A program made the translations under genes and the position numbers. From Paenibacillus cellulositrophicus (GTDB lineage Bacteria > Bacillota > Bacilli > Paenibacillales > Paenibacillaceae): a stretch of 64,000 nucleotides of DNA. The stretch lies in contig NZ_CP045295.1 of assembly GCF_009363095.1 (NCBI RefSeq), forward strand, positions 1,426,001 through 1,490,000, given 5' to 3'. Positions 52,314 to 62,651 of this stretch are shown one piece after another (the stretch's first letter is position 1; every line of letters starts with the position of its first letter). Under the pieces are notes generated by a model. That model did no database searches. It was not told the DNA's origin and worked only from the letters and a program-made list of their open reading frames with translations.

Positions 52314-53065
52314 GCAAGCACCTCCCTGATTTGTTTCATTTCTTCTGTCAGCTCTCTGGCCTTGGCTGCGGCAGAAGGCAGCTTGGAGGACGATACGGAC
52401 TTCAGAATGCCCTCCATCTTCACCAGTTCGCCCTGCCATTTGGCCACAAACACTTCATTTGGCTGCTCCAGCAGCCAAGGGCCCATGCGGATCAACAGCT
52501 CACTCGTAAGGATTATGTGGCCGCCGGCTTCCCCGGCCTTCCATGAGCGCTCCCGGTACAACTCCTCATTCGACCGTACAGGTGATGAATGCTCCGGTAC
52601 AGCTGTCAAAATCTCATATATTTTGCCGTCTTCCTCGATAATCATCTCGGACACCAGCACCCAGGCATGATCGAGCAGCCACCGGCGCAGCAAATCTTCG
52701 CCGACGTTCGGCTGCAGGATGAGCCGCTTCACCCCGGTCAGTTTATCCTGCCCCTCGTTCAAAATGCTCGCGATCAGGCTTCCGCCCATGCCGGCGATCG
52801 TAATCACATCCACTTCCCCCGGCGAAATGACCGCCAGGCCGTCTCCGAGCCGCACCGAAATGTCCTCACCCCGTCCAGCTTCGGCCACCTGCTTGGCCGC
52901 CGCCTGTAGCGGGCCTTGATTGACTTCTCCCGCCACGGCCTTTATAGCTCTCCCCGCCTCAACGGCTGCTACCGGCAGAAGCGCGTGGTCCGAACCAATA
53001 TCCGCGAGGCGGCTTCCATCGGGAATTTGCTCCATAATAAGCTGTAATCTTCTTGATAATTTCAT
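52289..53065 (-). CDS. trmK: tRNA (adenine(22)-N(1))-methyltransferase TrmK
   Basis: SAM-dependent enzyme that methylates N1 of A22 in tRNA. The 258-residue product has motif I ADIGSDHALLPVAAV at about 20-34, the catalytic region VDVITIAGMGGSLIASIL, and LILQPNVGEDLLRRWL. The C-terminal quarter is a coiled coil. ATG at 53065 chosen by the family N-terminus (MKLSRRLQLI); the ribosome site (GGTGG) is weak. Next to nif3 as yqfN-yqfO in Bacillus. Confidence 0.93.
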   Translation of the reverse strand: MKLSRRLQLIMEQIPDGSRLADIGSDHALLPVAAVEAGRAIKAVAGEVNQGPLQAAAKQVAEAGRGEDISVRLGDGLAVISPGEVDVITIAGMGGSLIASILNEGQDKLTGVKRLILQPNVGEDLLRRWLLDHAWVLVSEMIIEEDGKIYEILTAVPEHSSPVRSNEELYRERSWKAGEAGGHIILTSELLIRMGPWLLEQPNEVFVAKWQGELVKMEGILKSVSSSKLPSAAAKARELTEEMKQIREVLACLQKDKR

Positions 53066-53428
53066 ATGTCCACCGTCACCATCAGTTATTTTTATCCCTT
53101 CCTTTACCCTACCAAACGGCAGGTCCTTTCTGCAAATCGGCAGCAGCAGAAGCGGAAGCGGCTCCCTGCAATACACACTTCCAATCTTTGGATAAATGTC
53201 CAGATCATTTGCATTGGCTCGTTAAAAGCGCTAAAATAAAAACAAATTAAGGAAATAATTCTAAAAGAAAACAGAACTTACAAGCAGGCTGTCCGGCAGA
53301 AGCCTCAGAAATACATAGCCTGCTCGCTGCGATATAAGAAAGCCCAAACTCCAAAGCTTATATCCAATCTTATATCTAAAAAAAGGACCTTGCTGGCGGC
53401 ACGCCGCAGAAGGTCCAAGTTGGTTTCG
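53066..53428. other. 363-bp interval between trmK and sigA
   Basis: Apart from the sigA terminator at its right end, it holds an AT-rich stretch (53215-53280) where the trmK promoter must lie, and an AGCAGGCT/AGCCTGCT inverted repeat near 53283-53328 with no T-tail. I see no gene. The cytochrome gene cccA, which lies here in Bacillus subtilis, is absent. Confidence 0.6.
53379..53416 (-). terminator. Intrinsic terminator after sigA
   Basis: GGACCTT and AAGGTCC frame a GC-rich inner helix (CTGCGGCG / CGCCAG-like), followed on the minus strand by seven T, 13 nt past the stop. Confidence 0.9.
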
Positions 53429-54562
53429 CTATTCGAGAAAATCCTTAAGCCGTTTGCTGCGGCTTGGATGGCGAAGCTTCCGGAGCGCTTTGGCTTCGAT
53501 TTGGCGAATCCGTTCACGGGTAACGCCAAACACTTTGCCCACTTCCTCAAGCGTCCGGGTTCGGCCGTCATCCAGACCGAAACGAAGCCGGAGCACATTC
53601 TCCTCACGTTCAGTCAGCGTATCGAGCACATCTTCCAGCTGTTCCTTCAGCAGCTCGTAGGCCGCCGCATCCGCAGGAGCAAGCGCCTCCTGATCCTCGA
53701 TAAAATCTCCCAGGTGGGAATCATCCTCTTCCCCGATCGGCGTCTCAAGCGACACCGGCTCTTGGGCAATCTTCATGATTTCCCGGACCTTCTCCACACT
53801 GAGTTCCATCTCGGCCGCGATTTCCTCCGGCGTTGGTTCGCGCCCCAATTCCTGCAGCAGCTGACGGGATACCCGAATCAGCTTGTTGATCGTTTCCACC
53901 ATATGAACCGGAATCCGGATCGTTCTCGCTTGGTCAGCGATCGCGCGCGTAATGGCCTGGCGAATCCACCAAGTGGCATACGTACTGAATTTGAACCCTT
54001 TATTATGGTCAAATTTCTCAACGGCCTTGATCAGGCCCATGTTGCCTTCCTGAATCAAATCAAGGAAGAGCATGCCGCGGCCGACGTAGCGTTTGGCGAT
54101 ACTGACAACGAGACGCAGGTTCGCTTCAGCCAGCCGGCGCTTCGCTTCCTCGTCCCCGTTCATAATCCGCTTAGCCAGTTCCACCTCATCGTCAGCGGAC
54201 AAGAGAGGCACCCGGCCGATTTCCTTGAGATACATCCGTACGGGATCGTTGATCTTAATGCCCGGCGGCAAAGACAGATCATCGTCAAAATTAAAGTCAT
54301 CATTGTCGTTTCCGTCATGGTCTTCGCCTTGACGCAAATTGCTGACTTCCTCGTCATTCTCATTGACCACTTCAATACCCAAATCGCCCAGATGCTCATA
54401 AAACTCATCCATCTGTTCAGGGTCTTGGTCGAACGGCGATAGTTTTTCCATAATATCTTTGTAATTCAGTGACGATCTCTTTTTACCCTGCTCAATCAGC
54501 TGATCCTTAACCTGATCGAGCGTAAATTCTGTCTCTAGTTCAGTATGCTGATCATTCGCCAT
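53429..54562 (-). CDS. sigA: RNA polymerase sigma factor RpoD/SigA
   Basis: Primary sigma factor for vegetative promoters. The 377-residue product has an acidic region after a short region 1.1 (about 60-100), region 1.2 ([16 protein letters not shown]), region 2 with the core-binding and melting segment [20 protein letters not shown] and [13 protein letters not shown], region 3, and region 4.2 helix-turn-helix ([20 protein letters not shown]). Located just behind dnaG as in the macromolecular-synthesis operon. Confidence 0.97.
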   Translation of the reverse strand: MANDQHTELETEFTLDQVKDQLIEQGKKRSSLNYKDIMEKLSPFDQDPEQMDEFYEHLGDLGIEVVNENDEEVSNLRQGEDHDGNDNDDFNFDDDLSLPPGIKINDPVRMYLKEIGRVPLLSADDEVELAKRIMNGDEEAKRRLAEANLRLVVSIAKRYVGRGMLFLDLIQEGNMGLIKAVEKFDHNKGFKFSTYATWWIRQAITRAIADQARTIRIPVHMVETINKLIRVSRQLLQELGREPTPEEIAAEMELSVEKVREIMKIAQEPVSLETPIGEEDDSHLGDFIEDQEALAPADAAAYELLKEQLEDVLDTLTEREENVLRLRFGLDDGRTRTLEEVGKVFGVTRERIRQIEAKALRKLRHPSRSKRLKDFLE

Positions 54563-54602
54563 ATTTCGACTCCCTCCTCCCTAGAAACCATCGAAGCAAC
54601 GA

Positions 54603-56423
54603 TTACTGTCTCTCTAGGGCTATAATCTCACTTGCAATTTGTGCAGCACGCAAAAAGTCTCCGGACCGTTCGGCAGATATCATTTCTTCTTTCTTCTGCT
54701 CTATTTTCCGTTGTTGCGGGACCTTTTGCACCTCCCGAATGCAATCATCCAGCTCTTGCACGCTCCACTCCCGCGGCATATCCATCATGGAGATGGAGCT
54801 GACGGTTTTCTCGAGGCGATCGTCGTGGAGCGACGACATAAACCGGCTGATATCCGGTGATTTGCCCTGTGCATAATAGGCATATAGATAAGCAGCAATC
54901 GCTGCATGATCATCAATGTTAAACGCGTCCCCAAGCCGTTCTTCCACGTAGCGGGCGGCCTCGGCATCCTGCAGCATCATGGCTAAAAGGCGACGTTCTC
55001 CGGTATGATAAGCCGGCAGTAATGTCGGGGCGGGAACATGCCCTTTTTTATGCCTACCATTATTCCACCTTTTGTCGTTATTATCCCCATCCGGCATGTT
55101 TTTTTGCATCGACTGGCGGATCTCGTTGCAATCCTGCTTCAAGCTGTCAAAGGAAAGCTGCAATTCTGAAGATAATTCCCTTAAATATACCTCCCGTTCG
55201 GTGGAAGAAGGCAGCACCGCGATGATGGGCAGGACTTCCTTCGTGTAGGCGATTTTTCCATCTTCTTCTAGGAGTATATGGTTTTTTTTCAGATATATAA
55301 GCTTAAATTTTGTGGTTGAAACGGCGCCCTCGATAATCTGCCGCATGAACCGTTCCGCCCCGTATTTACGGATGAATTCGTCAGGATCCAGCCCATCGCT
55401 GAGCACCGCGATCCTGATGTTCAGCCCCACGTTTTCAAGCAGCGGAATCACCTTCATTGCCGCAGCTTGTCCAGCCCGGTCTCCGTCGTAGCACACCAGC
55501 ACTTCGTCCGCCATCGTCTTCATCAGAGAGGCATGATTCTCCGTTAAGGACGTGCCCATCGTGGCTACGCCGTTCTGAACCCCTGCTTCCCATGCCGAGA
55601 TCACGTCCCCGTATCCTTCAAAAAGAACAATCTGCCGCGATTTGCGAATGGACGGTCTGGCCTGATGCAGGTTGTACAGCGTCCGGCTTTTGTTAAAGAG
55701 CTTGCTCTCAGGCGAATTCAAATACTTCGGCTGCCCTTCGCCAAGAATCCTGCCAGCGAAAGCGATCACCTTGCCGCTGCGGTCATGGATCGGAAACATG
55801 ATCCGGTCCCGGAAACGGTCCAAGTAATCCCCGCCGTCACTGCGCTTGGTCAGCAATCCGCCCTTCTCCGCCTCTTCGAGATCAAAGGAGCGCCTGGACA
55901 GAAACTGGACCAGCGTATTCCACGTATCCGGAGCGTACCCGATCTGGAACAAATCGATCATCTTGTCGGTGAAGCCCCGCTGCCGCAAGTAATCCATGGC
56001 TGCCTTGCCATGCTCCGTATTTTTCAGTAAATAGTGATAAAACTTCGCTGTCCATTCGTAGGCCTGAAGCAGGCGGTCTCTCTCGGGATTCGGCTGATGC
56101 GCCGGTCCCCCCAGCCCTTCCGGTACCGCGATGTGGCTCTCTTCCGCCATGACTTTAACGGCTTCGGGAAAAGATAATCCTTCGATTTCCATCCTGAATT
56201 TGATGGCATTTCCACCCTTGCCGCAGCCGTAGCAGTAAAAGATTTGCCGCTCAGGCGTGACCGTGAAAGACGGTGTTTTCTCCGAATGAAACGGGCAGAG
56301 GCCTTTCATGTATTTCCCCTGCTTGGTCAGATGAACGTACCTGCTTACCGTATCGACGATATCGTGCTGCTCCAGCACCGCGTCGATGACCTTCTCCGGA
56401 ATGCTTCCATGTCCGGCACTCAT
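54603..56423 (-). CDS. dnaG: DNA primase DnaG
   Basis: Makes RNA primers at the replication fork. The 606-residue product has an N-terminal zinc ribbon with Cys43, His46, Cys64 and Cys67 (CPFHSEKTPSF, FYCYGCGKGGN), the RNA polymerase core with the TOPRIM site (VLFEGYGDVISAW, then CYDGDRAGQAA) and a C-terminal helicase-binding region. ATG at 56423 (MSAGHGSIPEKV) is preferred for AAGGTGG upstream; an upstream GTG would add nine residues. Ends 40 bp before sigA, in one transcript. Confidence 0.95.
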   Translation of the reverse strand: MSAGHGSIPEKVIDAVLEQHDIVDTVSRYVHLTKQGKYMKGLCPFHSEKTPSFTVTPERQIFYCYGCGKGGNAIKFRMEIEGLSFPEAVKVMAEESHIAVPEGLGGPAHQPNPERDRLLQAYEWTAKFYHYLLKNTEHGKAAMDYLRQRGFTDKMIDLFQIGYAPDTWNTLVQFLSRRSFDLEEAEKGGLLTKRSDGGDYLDRFRDRIMFPIHDRSGKVIAFAGRILGEGQPKYLNSPESKLFNKSRTLYNLHQARPSIRKSRQIVLFEGYGDVISAWEAGVQNGVATMGTSLTENHASLMKTMADEVLVCYDGDRAGQAAAMKVIPLLENVGLNIRIAVLSDGLDPDEFIRKYGAERFMRQIIEGAVSTTKFKLIYLKKNHILLEEDGKIAYTKEVLPIIAVLPSSTEREVYLRELSSELQLSFDSLKQDCNEIRQSMQKNMPDGDNNDKRWNNGRHKKGHVPAPTLLPAYHTGERRLLAMMLQDAEAARYVEERLGDAFNIDDHAAIAAYLYAYYAQGKSPDISRFMSSLHDDRLEKTVSSISMMDMPREWSVQELDDCIREVQKVPQQRKIEQKKEEMISAERSGDFLRAAQIASEIIALERQ

Positions 56424-56471
56424 CATAACCACCTTCATCTCTTTTTGCACGTAAAATATAATTCGCTATCG

Positions 56472-56930
56472 TTATACGTTCTCCTGCAAATCCTGCAAAA
56501 GTTTTGTCAGTTTCTGTTGAAAAATTCTTTTATCCTCCGCCGTGATCGGTTTCGGACCTTTGGAATGCTTGCCGTTCCTACGCGCTTTGGCCTGATGGTG
56601 CCTGCGGTCGAGCATAAACTCGATGTCCTCGTTATGAAACTGCATGCCCCGAAAGGAGAGTACATAGCAATGTTTCGACAAGGCCAAGGCGGCCAGTCCG
56701 TAGTCCTGGGTAATCACAACGTCCCCCCGGCGGATATGATTGGCGATGTATAGGTCGGCGCTCTGATCGCTCCGGTCCACCTGAACGGTCCGCACACCCT
56801 CCCCGGCCTGGATCAAGTGATCGAACGAAGAGACCATCAGCACGGGAACGCCAAAAGCCTTAGCCGCTGCGGCAATCTCCTGTTTCACCGGACAGGCGTC
56901 GCCGTCCACAACGATTTGTCTGTCATCCAT
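56472..56930 (-). CDS. yqxD: YaiI/YqxD family protein (DUF188)
   Basis: Small protein of 152 residues with a PIN-like core: VVDGDACPVKQEI near the N-terminus, SADLYIANHIRRGDVVITQDYGLAA, then ALSFRG-like. Function unknown; related to PIN-domain nucleases by fold. ATG at 56930 gives MDDRQIVVDGDACP. A second ATG 8 codons upstream has less family support. As in Bacillus, it directly precedes dnaG. Confidence 0.85.
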   Translation of the reverse strand: MDDRQIVVDGDACPVKQEIAAAAKAFGVPVLMVSSFDHLIQAGEGVRTVQVDRSDQSADLYIANHIRRGDVVITQDYGLAALALSKHCYVLSFRGMQFHNEDIEFMLDRRHHQAKARRNGKHSKGPKPITAEDKRIFQQKLTKLLQDLQENV

Positions 56931-57123
56931 AGCCGATTCGAGCCCACCTGTCATTCTTGGTATTCCGTACTATTATATACGAGCCAGTCCTATAAAAATC
57001 CTTCCGGGACGGACATTACAACTTCTGACAGTGCTGCAGGAAACTTTTGCGTACATAGAATGAACTAAAGAAAAATAAAACAGGAAGCTGAATGAGAAAC
57101 TTCAGTTCAATCTTATATACATG

Positions 57124-57173
57124 AAAAAGATACGAAAACGGGACCGATTTGTTTCGTCCCGCTTCCGTATTCT
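57124..57173 (-). terminator. Intrinsic terminator after glyS
   Basis: On the minus strand ATACGGAAGCGGGAC pairs with GTCCCGTTTTCGTAT (13 pairs plus two G-U), 11-nt loop, followed by TCTTTTTC. It is 23 nt past the glyS stop. Confidence 0.88.
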
Positions 57174-57195
57174 TTTACCCGAAACCTTTACAGGT

Positions 57196-59271
57196 TTACC
57201 ATACCAGCTTGTTAAAATCGGCAAACTGCTTCAAATCGCGGTCGATCGATGCCAATAGACCCAGACGGTTAGCCCGGACCCGCTCATCCTCGGCCATGAC
57301 CATGACGGAATCAAAGAACTTCGTAACGGCTTCCTTAATGTCGGCAAGAAGAGCAAGGGCTTTGGCGCCATCACGCTCCGACAGCGCTGCATGGTAATCG
57401 GCGGTGATGGACTGCCATGCGCGGAACAGATTGGACTCGGCTTCTTCCACGAAGAGCGGCTCCTGAACTTCTGCCTTTTCCGCTTTGGCTGCCAGATTGC
57501 TGACACGGTTGAAGGATTCAACAGTCGTCTTGAAATCGTCTCCGCTGTTAACCGCCTGCATCAGCGCTTCCCCGCGGGATACGACGGAGATGACATCGTC
57601 GAATCCGGCGGAAATGACCGCGTCCACCACGTCGTAGCGGAGCGTCTCGGAGAGCAGCTTCTTCACACGGAGGCCGAAGAATTCGGCCAGATCCTTGCGG
57701 ATGTCATCCGGCTGGCGGTCCAAGCTGCGAAGCTCTGCATGCACGCCGAGCGCGATGTCGAACAGCTGGGACAGCGTGAGCGGCATCTGCTTAGCCAGCA
57801 AAATCTGCACGATGCCCTGGGACTGGCGTCTCAGCGCATAAGGGTCCTGGGAGCCGGTCGGGATGATGCCGATTGAGAAGCAGCCGACGATCGTGTCGAT
57901 CTTGTCTGCAATGCTGACGATGGAACCCACCAGGCTGGACGGAACGTCATCCGATGCCGAACGCGGCTGGTAATGCTCGAATACCGCCTTGGCCACGTCT
58001 TCCCTTTCGCCGGCTTTGCGGGCATAGTCTTCGCCCATGACGCCTTGCAGTTCAGGGAATTCATACACCATTTGCGTAACGAGGTCGAACTTGCAGATGT
58101 CCGCAGCGCGGCTTACCGATTCGCTGTCCGTTCCGGAAATTTGCAGCGCTTCTCCGATCTGGTCGGCGATACGGCGGATCCGGCGGACCTTATCGCCAAC
58201 CGTGCCGATTTCCTCGTGGAAGACGATGCTTTCCAGCTTGGAGAGCGCGTCCTTGATCTCCAGCTTCTGGTCTTCCTCGTAGAAGAACTTGGCGTCCGAC
58301 AGGCGGGCGCGAAGCACCTTTTCGTTCCCTTTGGCGATCACGTCAAGCGACCGCTTGTCGCCGTTGCGCACCGTTACGAAGAACGGCAGCAGCTGTCCCT
58401 GGCCATCCAGAACAGGGAAGTACCGCTGATGCTCCCGCATGGAAGTGATCAGTACTTCCTGTGGAATGTTCAGGAAGGAAGGATCGAATGTTCCGAAGAG
58501 CACTGTCGGGGTTTCTACCAGGAACAGCACTTCCTCCAGCAGATCGTCCTTGACCGCAATGGTCCAGTTTTTCTCTGCAGCAAGCGACTCGATCTGCTCC
58601 AGAATCATGCCTTCGCGTTCCTTCACATCTACGATGACGTGCTGGCCGCGCAATACTTCCTGGTAAGCGCCGGCTTCCGGCACAACGGCTTCCGTTCCGA
58701 GGAAACGGTGGCCGCGGGTCACGTTGCCCGACTTCACGCCGGTCACTTCCAGATCAATGACGTCCGTGCCGAACAGGGCTGTAATCCAGCGGATCGGACG
58801 GATAAATTTATATTCATAGCTGCCCCAGCGCATATGCTTAGGGAATGTCATCGAAGAGAGGATGCCGAGCAGTGCCTCAGACAGTAGCGCAGAAGTCTCA
58901 ACACCGTTGCTGCTCTTCGTGACGTAAATGTATTCCACGCCGTTCAGCTCTTTGAACGTAAACTGCTCGGGATCTACGCCTTGTCCGCGGGCGAAGCCAA
59001 GCGCGGCTTTGCTCCAGTTGCCGTTCTCGTCGAGGGCGATTTTGCGGGACGGGCCCTTCACTTCCTCCTGCACGTCCTCCTGCTTCTCCGCAACCGATTT
59101 AACAAGCACGGCCAAGCGGCGGGGGGTTGCGTAGGAGTGAACTTCGCCGTAGGCGATCCGGGACTGCTCCAGCCATTTCACCATGCGTTCTTTCAGTTGC
59201 TCCATCGCTGCGCGTAAAAACCGTGCCGGCACTTCCTCCAGGCCGATTTCAAACAACAGGTCCTTAGACAT
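57196..59271 (-). CDS. glyS: Glycine--tRNA ligase beta subunit
   Basis: Beta subunit of the heterotetrameric glycyl-tRNA synthetase, binding tRNA-Gly. The 691-residue product begins [18 protein letters not shown], has [14 protein letters not shown] and the HD-like and anticodon-binding domains toward the C-terminus. It overlaps glyQ by 8 nt, so translation is coupled. It depends on the glyQ T-box leader for expression. Confidence 0.96.
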   Translation of the reverse strand: MSKDLLFEIGLEEVPARFLRAAMEQLKERMVKWLEQSRIAYGEVHSYATPRRLAVLVKSVAEKQEDVQEEVKGPSRKIALDENGNWSKAALGFARGQGVDPEQFTFKELNGVEYIYVTKSSNGVETSALLSEALLGILSSMTFPKHMRWGSYEYKFIRPIRWITALFGTDVIDLEVTGVKSGNVTRGHRFLGTEAVVPEAGAYQEVLRGQHVIVDVKEREGMILEQIESLAAEKNWTIAVKDDLLEEVLFLVETPTVLFGTFDPSFLNIPQEVLITSMREHQRYFPVLDGQGQLLPFFVTVRNGDKRSLDVIAKGNEKVLRARLSDAKFFYEEDQKLEIKDALSKLESIVFHEEIGTVGDKVRRIRRIADQIGEALQISGTDSESVSRAADICKFDLVTQMVYEFPELQGVMGEDYARKAGEREDVAKAVFEHYQPRSASDDVPSSLVGSIVSIADKIDTIVGCFSIGIIPTGSQDPYALRRQSQGIVQILLAKQMPLTLSQLFDIALGVHAELRSLDRQPDDIRKDLAEFFGLRVKKLLSETLRYDVVDAVISAGFDDVISVVSRGEALMQAVNSGDDFKTTVESFNRVSNLAAKAEKAEVQEPLFVEEAESNLFRAWQSITADYHAALSERDGAKALALLADIKEAVTKFFDSVMVMAEDERVRANRLGLLASIDRDLKQFADFNKLVW

Positions 59272-60151
59272 TCAGGTCGCCTCCTTTCTTCAGCAGCGGG
59301 AAGCCGAGCTTCTCGCGCTCCTCCATGTAGATTGCCGCCACCTGGCGGGCCAGATTGCGCACCCGCGTAATATAGCCAGTACGCTCCGTAACGCTGATGG
59401 CTCCCCTTGCGTCGAGAAGGTTGAACGTGTGCGAGCATTTCAGGACGTAGTCATATGCCGGAAATACGAGATTCCGCTCCATCGCCTTGCCTGCTTCCTG
59501 CTCGTACATGTTGAACAGCGTAAACAGCATTTTCACGTCGGACACTTCAAAGGTATACGTGGAATGCTCCACTTCCGCTTGATGGAACACATCACCGTAA
59601 GAAATGCCGTCAACCCACTCCAGGTCAAATACGTTTTCCTTCTCCTGAATGTAGGAAGCCAGGCGCTCCATGCCGTAGGTAATTTCCACGGCGACCGGGT
59701 TCGTTTCGATACCGCCCACCTGCTGGAAGTATGTGAACTGGGTGATTTCCATACCGTCCAGCCATACTTCCCAGCCGAGACCCGCGCATCCAAGCGAAGG
59801 GTTCTCCCAGTTGTCCTCGACAAAGCGGATATCGTGGTCGAGCGCATCCACTCCGAGCGCCTTCAGGCTGTCGAGATACAGCTCCTGAATGTTGTCCGGA
59901 CTCGGTTTGATGATCACCTGGAACTGGTGATGCTGATAGAGCCGGTTCGGGTTCTCCCCGTAACGGCCGTCCGATGGCCGGCGGGAAGGTTCTACATAGG
60001 CTACCTTCCAGGGTTCCGGTCCGAGAGAACGCAAAAACGTCATCGGGTTCATCGTGCCGGCCCCTTTTTCCGTGTCATAGGGATTCACGATAATGCAATT
60101 CTGATTGGCCCAGAACTGCTGCAGCGTCAGAATCATCTGCTGAAAGTTCAT
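59264..60151 (-). CDS. glyQ: Glycine--tRNA ligase alpha subunit
   Basis: Catalytic subunit, class II synthetase core (295 residues). Recognised by [26 protein letters not shown] at the N-terminus, [22 protein letters not shown] and the motif 3 region. AAGGAGAG lies 6 nt before the ATG. The gene is preceded by a 250-nt T-box leader with a GGC specifier, so transcription increases when tRNA-Gly is uncharged. Confidence 0.97.
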   Translation of the reverse strand: MNFQQMILTLQQFWANQNCIIVNPYDTEKGAGTMNPMTFLRSLGPEPWKVAYVEPSRRPSDGRYGENPNRLYQHHQFQVIIKPSPDNIQELYLDSLKALGVDALDHDIRFVEDNWENPSLGCAGLGWEVWLDGMEITQFTYFQQVGGIETNPVAVEITYGMERLASYIQEKENVFDLEWVDGISYGDVFHQAEVEHSTYTFEVSDVKMLFTLFNMYEQEAGKAMERNLVFPAYDYVLKCSHTFNLLDARGAISVTERTGYITRVRNLARQVAAIYMEEREKLGFPLLKKGGDLNV

Positions 60152-60214
60152 ATACGACTCTCCTTCATTTGAAAATTGGGGGGAATGGACGGATACCCGT
60201 CAACAATGATCACA

Positions 60215-60470
60215 TTTCTGTACAACAAAAAGCTCCCGCCCTATGCCTGTTGTACAGACATAGGGACGAGAGCTGATCCCGCGGTTCCACCCTACTTGGC
60301 TGCCCCTCACTTTAGCCAGGAACAACCCACTTTTCCGATTTCATTTCACACTCCCGAAGTGCCGGTTCATGGATTCCTTCCGCCAGGCTTGCACCCTCCC
60401 CGGCTCGCTAACAGGAATGGAAGACCCACTACTTCTTCGATCATTGCGTGTCAGACAATTTAATTAGAAA
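60215..60470 (-). promoter_or_regulatory. Glycine T-box leader of glyQS
   Basis: RNA leader that senses uncharged tRNA-Gly. The conserved T-box AGGGTGGAACCGCGGG is at 60293-60278, Stem I extends upstream, and a GGC codon (60363-60361, in CCGGCACT) is in the right position to be the specifier. The distance is short and there is no room for stems II/IIA/B, as in known glycine T-boxes. The 3' part of the T-box competes with the downstream terminator hairpin. Confidence 0.93.
60226..60274 (-). terminator. Regulated terminator of the glyQS T-box
   Basis: AGCTCTCGTCCCTATG pairs with CATAGGGCGGGAGCT (one mismatch or bulge) around loop TCTGTACAACAGG, followed on the minus strand by TTTTTG. It forms when tRNA-Gly is charged and opens in the antitermination state. 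Confidence 0.92.
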
Positions 60471-60478
60471 CTTAATAT

Positions 60479-60507
60479 ATACTACAGGAAATGATTCCGA
60501 TAGTCAA
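60479..60507 (-). promoter_or_regulatory. SigA-type promoter of glyQS
   Basis: Minus-strand TTGACT (60507-60502) and TAGTAT (60484-60479) with a 17-bp spacer, upstream of the T-box Stem I. Confidence 0.65.
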
Positions 60508-60525
60508 GATCTCCTGCAACAGGTC

Positions 60526-61287
60526 CTACAGCCCGTACTTCTCCATCTGATCGAGGAAACCCCGCGACTTCAAATTCAGCCCCAGCTGCATATCCATAAA
60601 TGCCCGCATGACTGCCTTCAGCTCCGCCTTGGTCTCTTCCTTCACATCGACGTGGCCAAGCCGCCGCAAATCGAGCTGGGCAAACAGACGCAGCAGCTTC
60701 ATCGTCCGGGGTGAAATCCCCATGGCCTGAGAATCCAAGTGCTTGCACGCCCGGCACAGTACACCTCCGAGCCGCGGACTCACCCAATACCGTTCCTCCT
60801 GTGGTGAAATATCCTTTCCACAAGAAATGCAGGATGACAGTTCGGGACCGTATCCTGCAGTCTGCAATATTTTCATCTCATACAAGTTGATAATGACAGC
60901 GGGGTCTTTGCCATCTTCCAGCGCATCTAGACACGCCTTAAGCTGCTGGAACCAGAAGCTCCCCGTCTCCTCGTCCTGAAGCACGCGGTCAAGCAGCTCG
61001 CAGGCGTAGGAGGCATAAGCGGCAAGAACGATGTCCTCGCGCAGCACGTGATGGGATTGCATAATTTCCCCCGCATTCAGCGTGCCGAGTCCCGTGCCGT
61101 TTCTGAAAAATACGTATTCCGCTGTCGTAAACAGCTGTGTCAGTGCAGCATGGCGGCTTTTCACCTTTTTGGCGCCACGGACAAGTAAGCCTACTTTACC
61201 CGCGTTTTCGGTGCAAATCGTAATGATTTTGTTCCCTTCGCCGTAGTCCATGCTGCGGATGACGATCCCTTCCACCCTGTATAGCAT
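60526..61287 (-). CDS. recO: DNA repair protein RecO
   Basis: Helps load RecA on SSB-coated DNA and anneals strands in recombination repair. The 253-residue product has an N-terminal OB fold (MLYRVEGIVIRSMDYGEGNKI, GLLVRGAKK) and a C-terminal zinc finger with cysteine pairs CISCGKD and LCRAC. ATG at 61287 has GGGGGAAG upstream; 11 more codons are open. Follows yqzL by 36 bp. Confidence 0.94.
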   Translation of the reverse strand: MLYRVEGIVIRSMDYGEGNKIITICTENAGKVGLLVRGAKKVKSRHAALTQLFTTAEYVFFRNGTGLGTLNAGEIMQSHHVLREDIVLAAYASYACELLDRVLQDEETGSFWFQQLKACLDALEDGKDPAVIINLYEMKILQTAGYGPELSSCISCGKDISPQEERYWVSPRLGGVLCRACKHLDSQAMGISPRTMKLLRLFAQLDLRRLGHVDVKEETKAELKAVMRAFMDMQLGLNLKSRGFLDQMEKYGL

Positions 61288-61323
61288 GCTTCTTCCCCCA
61301 GCCATTCCCGGAGCAGCCAAAGA

Positions 61324-61479
61324 TCATTCGTTCTCTTCATAGGTATCCGTCTCATCCAGCAGCTGCGCCGCAGCCGCCGTCTCCGCTTCATCCGCCGTCA
61401 TGCCGGCGGCCTGTTTATAGAGCAAGTAAGCATCCACATCTCCAGTCATCGCAAAATACTTCCACGAAAAATCTCGCAT
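61324..61479 (-). CDS. yqzL: YqzL family small protein
   Basis: 51-residue protein starting MRDFSWKYFAMTGDVDAYLL, then an Ala/Glu/Thr-rich tail ending TYEENE. The SWKYFAMTGDVDAYLLYK pattern matches YqzL, a small protein of unknown function found between era and recO in Bacillus. AAGGATG lies 8 nt before the ATG. It overlaps no gene and lies in the era-recO interval on the same strand. Confidence 0.88.
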   Translation of the reverse strand: MRDFSWKYFAMTGDVDAYLLYKQAAGMTADEAETAAAAQLLDETDTYEENE

Positions 61480-61605
61480 TCGTATTCATCCTTTCTTCGG
61501 AAATGGCGTCTGCATCTTCAAAAAATAGGATGTTACGAAAGCCGTGAAACTATGTGTTGCAATTCCTGCCAAGCCGGGATTCCCCCGCCGGCATTGGGAT
61601 GCTCA

Positions 61606-62505
61606 CTAGTCGCGGTTAAAGCCCAGATCGCGAAGAATCCGCTCTTGGTTGCGCCAGTCTTTTTTCACTTTTACCCACAGCTCGAGGAAAATTTTCGAGC
61701 CAAGCAGGTTTTGGATATCCTGCCGCGCCTGCTTGCCGACTTCCTTCAACAGCGAGCCCTGCTTGCCGATGATGATGCCCTTCTGCGAATCCCGTTCCAC
61801 GAAAATCACCGCCGAAATATACACGACGCCGTTGTCCTGCACGCGCATATCTTCGATCGTGACCGCGATGGAATGCGGAACCTCTTCGCGGGTCATATGC
61901 AAAATTTTCTCCCGGATCAGCTCCGCGCAGACGAACTGCTCGGGATGGTCCGTGACCTGATCTTCCGGATAGTACTGCGGCCCTTCAGGCAAATACTTCT
62001 CCACCTGCTCGAGCAGGGTGTTCACGTTGTTGCCATGCATGGCCGAAATCGGCACGATCTCGGCGAATTCGTGCAGCTTGCGGTATTCCTCGATGATCGG
62101 AAGCAGCGCCGGAGGCTCGATTTTGTCAATCTTGTTGAGCACGAGAATGACCGGCGTCTTCACCTTCTTCAGCTGTTCGATGATATAGCGATCCCCGCCC
62201 CCGAATCCTTCGGACGTATCGGCCAGAAACAGTACAGCCTCCACCTCCTGCAGTGTATTCAGCGCGGTATTGTTCATGAAATCGCCAAGCTTGGATTGGC
62301 GCTTGTGAATGCCCGGCGTATCGAGAAACACGATTTGGGAGTGATCCGTCGTATATACGCCATGAATTTTGTTGCGCGTCGTTTGCGGCTTGTCCGACAT
62401 AATGGCGATTTTCTGGCCGATGACTTGATTCATCAGCGTCGATTTCCCCACGTTCGGTCTGCCTATAATGGCCACAAAGCCTGATTTGAATGACGGTTTC
62501 GCCAT
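61606..62505 (-). CDS. era: GTPase Era
   Basis: Essential GTPase that checks 30S subunit maturation by binding the 3' end of 16S rRNA. The 299-residue product has G1 [10 protein letters not shown]2/G3 with DTPGIHK, G4 NKID and the C-terminal KH domain ([36 protein letters not shown]). ATG at 62505 ([10 protein letters not shown]) matches the Bacillus N-terminus; an ATG three codons upstream lies only 3 nt from AGGAGG and is less likely. Confidence 0.96.
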   Translation of the reverse strand: MAKPSFKSGFVAIIGRPNVGKSTLMNQVIGQKIAIMSDKPQTTRNKIHGVYTTDHSQIVFLDTPGIHKRQSKLGDFMNNTALNTLQEVEAVLFLADTSEGFGGGDRYIIEQLKKVKTPVILVLNKIDKIEPPALLPIIEEYRKLHEFAEIVPISAMHGNNVNTLLEQVEKYLPEGPQYYPEDQVTDHPEQFVCAELIREKILHMTREEVPHSIAVTIEDMRVQDNGVVYISAVIFVERDSQKGIIIGKQGSLLKEVGKQARQDIQNLLGSKIFLELWVKVKKDWRNQERILRDLGFNRD

Positions 62506-62651
62506 GTAAGTCATTACCCTCCTATAATGCTTCCTTAAGCAGGAAGACCATCAGGGCCCGCATTCTTCGTACCGCGGCAAAACATGATGCTCACCGCCGC
62601 CGAAGATGGGGCCCCAGTTTTATATGTGTGTATTCCAATGGATCGTGCAGC

